Assembly (NCBI GenBank): GCA_023433985.1
Contig: JAEYTN010000590.1
Span: forward strand, 1-6,670
Reading direction: 5' to 3'
DNA length: 6,670 nt
Source of the DNA: Pseudomonadota bacterium
GTDB taxonomy: Bacteria; Pseudomonadota; Alphaproteobacteria; Rhizobiales; Devosiaceae
Part shown: piece after piece, positions 1 through 4,302 of the stretch
How positions within the stretch are numbered: the first letter of the stretch is position 1
Layout: the number at the start of each line of letters is the position of its first letter
Program-made: the position numbers and the translations under genes
Notes under the pieces: model-generated
The model's input: the letters and a program-made list of their open reading frames with translations, nothing else
Told to the model about the DNA's origin: nothing
The model's database searches: none

Positions 1-2
1 GC

Positions 3-512
3 ATCATCCGCCGCCGCCGCGGCGACGGCACCTACCTGGCGGCGCGGGTAACCACCTCGCGCGGCCTCGTCCCCACCATGATCCGGCTGGAAGGCGAGGC
101 GCTGATCCGCCTGATCGAGGTCCGCCGGGCACTCGAGCAGGAGGTGGTGCGCAAGGCCACGGTCAACGCCACGCCGGCGCAGCGGGCGGAGATTTCGCGG
201 CTCTGCGAGATCCTCCTCGTCGAGGTCGACGCGCGCCGCAACTGGCACGATGCCGACCACGCCTTCCACGGCGCCATCTACGCCGCCTCCGGCAACCCCA
301 TGTTCGGGCAAATCCTGCACCGGCTCGATGATGCGCTCGAGCGCTCCAGCGAGAGCCCGTTCGGGCGCGACGATTTCGGCCTTGCGTCGTTTCCGCCGCA
401 CCGCACGCTTGCCGATGCGATCGTCGCCGCCGATCCCGACGCGGCCGTAGCGGCCATCCACCAGGTCCTAGACGTGGTGGAGCAGGAAGTGCGCGACATC
501 ATCTCGCGATAG
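3..512 (+). CDS. FadR/GntR-family transcriptional regulator, 3' part (FCD domain)
   Basis: The reading frame is open from the window edge; 169 residues are visible and the true start lies upstream. The first residues (IIRRRRGDGTYLA) match the wing at the end of a GntR winged-helix DNA-binding domain. An all-helical FCD ligand-binding domain follows. Its metal/ligand signature is visible: an Asp and His in DADHAFH (about residues 85 and 89 of the visible part), a His in FPPHRT (about 133) and a His in AAIHQV (about 153). FCD regulators are usually dimeric repressors that bind carboxylates or sugar acids and control nearby catabolic genes. Its targets are probably to the left, outside the window, because everything to the right is either convergent or has its own upstream region. 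The stop at 510-512 is 8 nt from the stop of the convergent DUF6894 gene. The family call is firm; the ligand is unknown. Confidence 0.9.
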   Translation: MIRRRRGDGTYLAARVTTSRGLVPTMIRLEGEALIRLIEVRRALEQEVVRKATVNATPAQRAEISRLCEILLVEVDARRNWHDADHAFHGAIYAASGNPMFGQILHRLDDALERSSESPFGRDDFGLASFPPHRTLADAIVAADPDAAVAAIHQVLDVVEQEVRDIISR

Positions 513-530
513 GGCGGGCCTCAGCCCCCT
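512..530. terminator. Hairpin between convergent genes
   Basis: GGG-C-GGGC, loop CTCA, then GCCCCCT can fold into a 7-bp stem with one bulged C and one G-T pair. It begins in the stop codon of the FCD regulator and covers the stop codon of the opposing DUF6894 gene. There is no T-run on either side, so a classical intrinsic terminator is not clear; a short structure shared by both transcripts is possible. Confidence 0.3.
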
Positions 531-763
531 GCCGGCCAGTCGGTCTGCATCGTCACCGAGAGCCGCACCGGCCCATCGGCGCCATCGTGGACGACGATAT
601 GGATGTTGCCGGCCCCGGGGTCGGCGATCAGCAGCTCCTTGGTCATGTCTGCGAGTGCCCGCCTGGCCTCGACCACTGCAGCATCGATATCGGGAAGGTC
701 CAGCCCCACCTCGTCGCGGAACACTCCGTCCTTGTCGTGAACGTCGAAATAATAGCGCGGCAT
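521..763 (-). CDS. DUF6894 family small protein
   Basis: This 80-residue protein begins MPRYYFDVHD, followed by RDEVGLDLPDIDAAVVEARRALADM. That order (YYF-D-V start, short turn, DE-G-x-x-LPD, then an amphipathic helix) is the hallmark of the DUF6894 family, short proteins very common in Hyphomicrobiales and Sphingomonads and of unknown function. No signal peptide or membrane segment is visible, so it should be cytosolic. The start is supported by AGGA about 7 nt upstream. It is the last gene of a three-gene minus-strand operon, 9 nt after the Crp/Fnr stop codon. Co-transcription with a regulator suggests an accessory or stress role, but that is inference. Confidence 0.85.
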   Translation of the reverse strand: MPRYYFDVHDKDGVFRDEVGLDLPDIDAAVVEARRALADMTKELLIADPGAGNIHIVVHDGADGPVRLSVTMQTDWPAGG

Positions 764-772
764 GGCAGGGTC

Positions 773-1510
773 CTAGCGAGGCTCCTGTTCGAGATGCAGG
801 TAGGTGGGGTCGAACTGCGCGATGTTCTTCAGCCGGTGCCAGTCGAGCACGCGGACGCTCTGGCCCTGCCACACGATCAGCTGCTCGGCACGCAGCTGCT
901 GCAGCGTGCGGTTTACGTGCACGGCCGAAAGCCCAAGCGTGTCGCCGAGCTCGCTCTGCGTCAGCGGCAGGTTCACGTTCCGATCGAACTCGGCCAACCC
1001 GACGACATTGAGCCGGGTGAAGAGCTCGCAGATCAGGTGCGCCATCTGCTCCATGGCGGAGCGCCGCCCCATGGCGACGATCCACTCGCGGTGAATGGCG
1101 CTGTCGAGCAGCGTCATCAGCCACAGCAGGCGCGTCAGGTGCGGGTAGCGCTCGGTGATGAGCCTGAGGTTGGCGTGCGGAAACGTCACCACGCGCACGT
1201 CGGACAGGGCGCCCACCGAGTGGTCCATCGTCTTCAGCAGGAACGAATGAAGGTCGACGAAGTCGCCCGGCACGTGAATGGCGGTGATCTGCCGCTGCCC
1301 ATCCGACAGCACCCGATAGCGGCTGGTGAGCCCGTGCGTCACCAGGGTCGAACGGTCGGTGTGATCGCCTTCCCGGACCAGGTCGCTGCCAGCCTCGTAC
1401 GACTCGCGCGAGCCCGCCGCGGCGATCAGCACCTCGCGCTCCTCGGCGGAAACCGCGTCCCGCTGCTCCAGCCGCCGGATGAAGGTCTCGAGGTCGGCGG
1501 CGCCACTCAT
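773..1510 (-). CDS. Crp/Fnr-family transcriptional regulator
   Basis: The protein has 245 residues, a normal length for the family. Residues about 10-125 form the cyclic-nucleotide-binding-like beta-roll (GSDLVREGD, HVPGDFVDLHSFLL). A long dimerisation helix follows (about 125-165), then an HTH_Crp domain with recognition region LTQSELGDTLGLSAVHVNRTL (about 183-203). The FNR iron-sulfur cysteines are absent: the only Cys is C161. The phosphate-binding loop of true cAMP receptors (GE...RSA) is replaced by GDFVDLHSFLLKTMDHSVGA, so cAMP sensing is doubtful and the signal is unknown. It overlaps the upstream DUF6766 gene by 4 nt (ATGA), indicating translational coupling; only a weak GAGAAG precedes the start. 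This subtype recurs beside DUF6894 genes in alphaproteobacteria (from memory). It may control its own operon. Confidence 0.92.
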   Translation of the reverse strand: MSGAADLETFIRRLEQRDAVSAEEREVLIAAAGSRESYEAGSDLVREGDHTDRSTLVTHGLTSRYRVLSDGQRQITAIHVPGDFVDLHSFLLKTMDHSVGALSDVRVVTFPHANLRLITERYPHLTRLLWLMTLLDSAIHREWIVAMGRRSAMEQMAHLICELFTRLNVVGLAEFDRNVNLPLTQSELGDTLGLSAVHVNRTLQQLRAEQLIVWQGQSVRVLDWHRLKNIAQFDPTYLHLEQEPR

Positions 1511-1869
1511 TGCGGATACTTCTCGTCGATCGACCGCAGCGTTGCCTCCGCATTGGGGTCGACGCGGCGGATGATGGCGTCGAGCTTGGCCTCGGACCGG
1601 TCCTCGCTCTCCTTGCTCTGCGGCGAGCCGACATAGAGCAGAATGGTCAGCCCCACCACCTGCCAGAGCAGTTGCAGGAACTCGGACTGCCAGTTCTCGA
1701 AGGTGTCGCGGAGCATCTCGACGACGTAGCCGCCGACCTCGACCGCGCCGCCGTGCAACTGGTGATCATCGACGTAGGCGAACCAGCCGAACAGCCAGTG
1801 ACCGATGATGCTGACCACCAGGAACCCGATGGTGACCCAGGCGAATCCGAACTTCTTCCAGATGCTCAT
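1507..1869 (-). CDS. DUF6766 family membrane protein
   Basis: The protein has 120 residues. ATG at 1869 is preferred over an upstream in-frame start because GGAG lies about 8 nt upstream and the family-like sequence begins there. It has two predicted transmembrane helices (about residues 9-30 and 64-81). Between them lies a soluble stretch with the family-like motif FENWQSEFLQ (57-66), and a charged tail follows (SKESEDRSEAKLDAIIRR). The layout, one helix, an E/H-rich loop, FENWxSEFLQ, a second helix, then a GSxxSKE tail, matches DUF6766, an uncharacterised bacterial inner-membrane family. It is the first gene of the operon with the Crp/Fnr regulator and DUF6894. No catalytic motif is evident. 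The family assignment is from pattern memory; membrane location is well supported. Confidence 0.82.
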   Translation of the reverse strand: MSIWKKFGFAWVTIGFLVVSIIGHWLFGWFAYVDDHQLHGGAVEVGGYVVEMLRDTFENWQSEFLQLLWQVVGLTILLYVGSPQSKESEDRSEAKLDAIIRRVDPNAEATLRSIDEKYPQ

Positions 1870-1900
1870 TTCGTCTCTCCGGAGGTGGACTGGCGCGGCG

Positions 1901-1914
1901 CTAACAAAGGTTAG
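1901..1914. promoter_or_regulatory. Inverted repeat CTAAC-AAAG-GTTAG in divergent gap
   Basis: A perfect 5-bp inverted repeat with a 4-nt spacer lies in the 79-nt gap between the DUF6766 operon (leftward) and the small helical protein (rightward). It extends to 7 bp if a G-T pair is allowed. It is AT-rich in a very GC-rich setting and is the only symmetric element in the gap, so it is a plausible operator or core promoter element. No clear -35/-10 pair was found in either direction. The Crp/Fnr regulator encoded in the operon is a candidate binder, but the classical half-sites TTGAT and TGTGA are not present. Confidence 0.35.
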
Positions 1915-1948
1915 TGAGCCGCAGCGAACCCTCAGGCACATCGCTCCC

Positions 1949-2329
1949 ATGACTGATGAAAGTTCCGGGTCGCCGCGCCCGCGGCGCCAATCTTCGGCCG
2001 GCACGCTGGCCGGCCGGCAGGCAAGCGCGTTCGTGCGCGACCTCAACCGCCAGCTCGGCCTTTGGCAGGCATCTTCCGTAAAGCTCCAGACCATGGCCGA
2101 ACGGGTGCGCTCGGCCGGCGGCGCAGACTCGCAGGTCGCGGCCGAACTTCGCGGCCTGTTCAGCGCCGTGCGGACAGAGGCGCAGCGTTTCGAGGCAAGC
2201 CTCGCAGCCCAGCCTCCGGAGGTGGCCGATCACGGCCGGGTGCGGGATACGCTGCGTTCCTTCGAGATGATCTCGGGGCGGCTCAGGCAGAGCCTCAGGC
2301 TGCTGGGTGAACATGAGGGGGAAGAGTGA
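1949..2329 (+). CDS. Small helical protein of unknown family
   Basis: I do not recognise this 126-residue protein. The frame is open further upstream (to 1805), but that part is antisense to the DUF6766 gene, so the ATG at 1949 (MTDESSGS) is chosen; its ribosome-binding site is weak (AGGCAC about 9 nt upstream). Residues 1-25 are polar, basic and probably disordered. Residues 26-85 and 97-120 look like amphipathic helices rich in Ala, Leu, Arg and Gln (for example FVRDLNRQLGLWQ and RLRQSLRLLGEH), suggesting a helical bundle or coiled coil. There is no signal peptide or membrane segment. Strong G/C at third codon positions supports real coding. The opposing reading frame (2314-1901) is less natural. 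It converges on the ferritin-like gene, with the stops 31 nt apart. Confidence 0.6.
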   Translation: MTDESSGSPRPRRQSSAGTLAGRQASAFVRDLNRQLGLWQASSVKLQTMAERVRSAGGADSQVAAELRGLFSAVRTEAQRFEASLAAQPPEVADHGRVRDTLRSFEMISGRLRQSLRLLGEHEGEE

Positions 2330-2350
2330 GCGCGTAAGCCGCGCCCACTC
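2324..2350. terminator. Bidirectional hairpin between convergent genes
   Basis: GAGTG-A-GCGCG (2324-2334) pairs with CGCGC-C-CACTC (2340-2350) around the loop TAAGC: ten Watson-Crick pairs and a single A/C mismatch. It starts at the end of the small helical protein gene and ends about 10 nt before the stop of the minus-strand ferritin-like gene. Its position between two 3' ends and its symmetry suit a terminator or 3'-end stabiliser used by both transcripts. There is no T-run, which is common for hairpin terminators in high-GC alphaproteobacteria. Confidence 0.55.
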
Positions 2351-2360
2351 CGCTGTCGGA

Positions 2361-2855
2361 TCAGGCCGCCGCCTGCTTGTTGGCGTCGGCGAGGGCCACC
2401 TGGGTCAGCTTCCTGTCGGTGGCTTCTTCTTCCTTGAGCGTCGCGTCGAGCAGCGCTACCGCGTCCTTCAGCCCGAGCTGCTGCGCCCAGGTCTTGAGCG
2501 TGCCGTAGCGGGCGATCTCGTAATGCTCGACCGCCTGCGCCGACGAGACGAGGCCGGCGTCGAGCGCCGGGGCGCCCTTGAACTCGTCCATGATCGACTT
2601 GCCTTCCTCGATGATGCCGAGGATGGCGTCGCAGGTCTTGCCGCGCGCTGGCTTGCCGATCATCTCGAAGATCTGCTCCAGCCGGTCGATCTGGCCCTCG
2701 GTTTCCTCGAGGTGCTGCTCAAAGCCTGCCTTCAGTTCCGGCGACGTGGCCGCCTTGGCCATCTTGGGCAGCGCCTTGGTGATCTGCTTTTCGGCGTAGT
2801 AGATGTCCTTGAGGGTGTCGAGGAACAGGTCGTCGAGGGTCTTCTGCTCGGCCAT
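2361..2855 (-). CDS. DUF892 / YciE-YciF-type ferritin-like protein
   Basis: The protein has 164 residues, the typical length of the DUF892 family, a four-helix ferritin-like bundle that binds a di-metal centre and is linked to stress in enterobacteria (YciE/YciF). Signature pieces are visible: LFLDTLKDIYYAEKQI near the N-terminus with probable ligand E22; the second helix FEQHLEETEGQIDRLEQIFE with H48, E50, E51 and E53; the third helix QAVEHYEIARYGTL with E110, H111 and E113; and the fourth helix LDATLKEEEATDRKL with E142-E144. There is no export signal, so it acts in the cytosol. The start is supported by GGAG about 7 nt upstream. It is transcribed alone, opposite to its neighbours. Iron handling or oxidative-stress protection is inferred from the family. 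Confidence 0.93.
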   Translation of the reverse strand: MAEQKTLDDLFLDTLKDIYYAEKQITKALPKMAKAATSPELKAGFEQHLEETEGQIDRLEQIFEMIGKPARGKTCDAILGIIEEGKSIMDEFKGAPALDAGLVSSAQAVEHYEIARYGTLKTWAQQLGLKDAVALLDATLKEEEATDRKLTQVALADANKQAAA

Positions 2856-2887
2856 TTTCGGTCTCCGCTGTCAGCTGTAAAGGTTGG

Positions 2888-2902
2888 GGCGCCACGGGCG
2901 CC
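2888..2902. repeat. GGCGCC-ACG-GGCGCC inverted repeat upstream of ferritin-like gene
   Basis: Two copies of the palindrome GGCGCC lie 3 nt apart, 33-47 nt upstream of the ferritin-like start codon. In the leftward transcript they can form a 6-bp hairpin in the 5' untranslated region; as DNA they could be an operator. Farther upstream, GGAAC occurs on the minus strand (2939-2935), but no CGTT follows at the ECF spacing, so the promoter of this gene is not resolved. Confidence 0.35.
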
Positions 2903-3031
2903 GGTCGCGGATTCAATAAGAAGGGGCGAGTTTGGTTCCGCGCCGCCTGGTCGGGGGACGAGACGATGCGCAATGGCAATCAACCCGTCGCGGCCTACCG
3001 GGATTTTCGTAGTCCGGAATTTGCGAAGATG

Positions 3032-3064
3032 GGAATTGACAGGCGCAACCCCGCGTTGAAACAT
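3032..3064 (+). promoter_or_regulatory. Candidate promoter for the PhyH-glycosidase-transporter unit, with overlapping sigma-70-like and EcfG-like boxes
   Basis: A perfect TTGACA lies at 3036-3041, followed after exactly 17 nt by AAACAT (3059-3064), which matches TATAAT at only three of six positions. Sharing its first base with TTGACA is GGAAT (3032-3036), followed after 17 nt by CGTT (3054-3057). That is one base from the GGAAC-N16/17-CGTT consensus of the alphaproteobacterial general-stress sigma factor EcfG. Both point right, towards the PhyH gene, and would start transcription near 3070. Either could be the real one; the first is favoured for basal transcription. Confidence 0.5.
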
Positions 3065-3340
3065 GCCCGCATCTGAGAGGGACTATCCTCCAGGATCGGC
3101 CGGGGACACGTCATGGGCCTGAGAGCCCAGCCGGGGTATGCGGTAAAGCGTGCGCCACGTGCAGCATCTGTGCGGACCGCCTAGACCAAACCGCCACTGC
3201 TTGCTGCAACCTTCTGAGAGACCCACCCAGGTTCAACCGTGCGGTCCCGGTTGCGGCAGGTCTTGTCCAAGGCACTTCCACTTCCATCCGCACAACTGGC
3301 CCGCACGGGCCTTGGATTTGGTTCTGGAAGGACTGGACTG
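3065..3340 (+). other. Long untranslated leader or intergenic region before the PhyH gene
   Basis: About 275 nt with no convincing coding signal. The codon pattern of open frames here is unlike the neighbouring genes, with AGA, AGG, TGT and TCT frequent. It holds hairpins at 3114-3129 (TGGGC, loop CTGAGA, GCCCA) and 3298-3311 (GGCCCG, CA, CGGGCC), three copies of CTGAGAG (3073-3079, 3119-3125, 3214-3220) and two of GCCGGGG (3099-3105, 3130-3136). The last hairpin ends about 14 nt before the ribosome-binding site of the PhyH gene, where structure could affect translation. It does not match any riboswitch class I can recognise. It could be a plain long 5' untranslated region, a cis-acting RNA or a small RNA gene. 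Confidence 0.4.
3085..3096. promoter_or_regulatory. 12-bp inverted repeat ATCCT-CC-AGGAT near the predicted transcription start
   Basis: A perfect 5-bp inverted repeat with a 2-nt spacer lies about 20 nt downstream of the candidate -10 box, the usual place for a repressor operator. As RNA, this region could instead pair GAGGG (3077-3081) with TCCTC (3086-3090). No regulator is encoded next to it on the same strand within the window, so the binder would be encoded elsewhere. Confidence 0.35.
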
Positions 3341-4213
3341 ATGAACGAGCATGTCACCGTGAAACCCGCCATCACCGAGATGGAGGAGTACCTGTTCGAC
3401 CTGAACGGCTACCTCATTCTCAAGGGCGCGCTCACCCCCGAGCAGGTCGCCGCCTGCGACGCCACCTATGACGAGGTCGAGGAGGCGGCGGGGTCGATGG
3501 GTCCCAAGGGCTGGTTCGGCAACGTCGCCATCAATAATTCCGGCCGGCAGGAAGGGCTGGGCATGCAGCAGCTCTACGAGGCCGGCCCGGTCTGGGAAGA
3601 GCTACTCGACCATCCGAGCTGGTACGACAAGGCCATCCATTTCATCGGCTCGGACGATCCGGAGAATTTCGACAACGCCCACGGGCCCGCCTTCATCGAT
3701 GAGTGCTTCGGCACCATCCGGCCCCAGGGCGGGGCGCAGCGGCTGCATTCGGGCGGCCATGTCGGCACCATCCGCACGCAGTTCCGCTACCACGCGGGCA
3801 AGTTCCACTGCGGACAGATCAACATCCTGATGGCCTTCACCGATATCGGCCCGGGCGACGGCGCCACCATGGTGATCCCCGGCTCGCACAAGTCGAACAT
3901 CCGCCACCCGCAGACGGTGGCGATCGAGAAGCGCTCGGAGGAAACCTCGGTGGATGGCGTCGTCGGCGCCATCGAATGCCACCTCGAAAAGGGTGACGCG
4001 CTGCTCTTTGTTGATGCCATCGCGCATGGCTCGGCCCGCCGCACCAATCCGGGCAACCGCCGCATCGCCGTCTATCGCTACGGGCCGAGCTGGGGGCATT
4101 TCCGCCTGCCGTACCGGCCGAGCCCGGAACTGCTGGCGCGGCTGACCCCCCGGCGCCGCAGCCTCGTCTATCCGCATGGCGACGTGGTGCTGCCGCCCGG
4201 CCGCGCGGCCTGA
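3341..4213 (+). CDS. PhyH-family Fe(II)/2-oxoglutarate-dependent oxygenase
   Basis: The protein has 290 residues. ATG at 3341 is chosen because AAGGA lies about 9 nt upstream and the conserved N-terminal region (EEYLFDLNGYLILKGALTPEQVAA) starts just after it; an upstream in-frame start at 3239 would lie in non-coding leader. This region and the later motifs are typical of the phytanoyl-CoA dioxygenase family: LHSGGH (135-140) in the first metal-motif region, then YHAGKFHCGQIN, LMAFTDIGPGDGATMVIPGSHK (164-184), the distal metal His in AHGS (H229), and Arg240/241 about 11 residues later for the 2-oxoglutarate carboxylate. The usual H-x-D carboxylate appears as H136-S-G138, discussed as a finding. 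Enzymes of this fold hydroxylate small molecules using Fe(II), O2 and 2-oxoglutarate in the cytosol. Here it precedes a glycosidase and a sugar-transport gene, so the substrate may be a glycoside or a released product, not a fatty acyl-CoA. Family firm, substrate unknown. Confidence 0.9.
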   Translation: MNEHVTVKPAITEMEEYLFDLNGYLILKGALTPEQVAACDATYDEVEEAAGSMGPKGWFGNVAINNSGRQEGLGMQQLYEAGPVWEELLDHPSWYDKAIHFIGSDDPENFDNAHGPAFIDECFGTIRPQGGAQRLHSGGHVGTIRTQFRYHAGKFHCGQINILMAFTDIGPGDGATMVIPGSHKSNIRHPQTVAIEKRSEETSVDGVVGAIECHLEKGDALLFVDAIAHGSARRTNPGNRRIAVYRYGPSWGHFRLPYRPSPELLARLTPRRRSLVYPHGDVVLPPGRAA

Positions 4214-4224
4214 CGGACTGAATT

Positions 4225-4253
4225 CGGGCGCTCGCGGCCAACGCGGGCGCCTG
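4225..4253 (+). terminator. Strong intercistronic hairpin after PhyH gene
   Basis: CGGGCGCTCGCG (4225-4236) pairs with CGCGGGCGCCTG (4242-4253) around the loop GCCAA: 12 continuous base pairs, two of them G-T. It starts 11 nt after the PhyH stop codon. No T-run follows, so it may be a partial terminator or a 3'-end stabiliser that sets the oxygenase-to-glycosidase ratio, rather than a full stop. Confidence 0.5.
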
Positions 4254-4269
4254 CCGGCCAACGTGCCGG
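4254..4269 (+). repeat. Second hairpin, abutting the first
   Basis: CCGGC (4254-4258) pairs with GCCGG (4265-4269) around the loop CAACGT. It begins at the base right after the preceding 12-bp hairpin. The nonamer CGGCCAACG occurs in both structures (4235-4243 and 4255-4263), at a 20-nt interval, so the pair could be a small tandem duplication or a double recognition site. Confidence 0.4.
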
Positions 4270-4302
4270 ACGTTGCGACCAAGGGAAGAGGTACGTAACG
4301 CA

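Noticed and set aside
468..1634. 388-codon minus-strand frame in another register
   Set aside because: It runs through the DUF6894, Crp/Fnr and DUF6766 genes in a different frame; Arg/Ala-rich low-information product.
587..1636. 349-codon open frame on the plus strand
   Set aside because: It lies opposite the Crp/Fnr and DUF6894 genes, both recognised families; no domain is visible in it.
2914..2939. EcfG-type promoter for the ferritin-like gene (GGAAC on the minus strand)
   Set aside because: At 16-17 nt spacing the expected CGTT reads TATT or ATTG, so only the -35 half matches.
2307..3059. 250-codon plus-strand frame
   Set aside because: It is antisense to the DUF892 ferritin-like gene and continues into the intergenic region; no domain and no ribosome-binding site.
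3099..3140. Possible TPP riboswitch, suggested by CTGAGA near a GGGC stem
   Set aside because: The remaining conserved THI-box parts are not found downstream, and the genes that follow are not thiamine-related.
3150..3341. GTG-initiated 63-codon frame ending TGA one base into the PhyH ATG (TGATG), rich in Cys and His
   Set aside because: The overlap would suit translational coupling, but there is no ribosome-binding site or ATG, and codons such as AGA, AGG, TGT and TCT are unlike the neighbouring genes. Treated as leader; conservation in relatives would change this.
3602..4282. 226-codon minus-strand frame
   Set aside because: It is antisense to the PhyH oxygenase, whose metal and IPGSHK motifs are clear.
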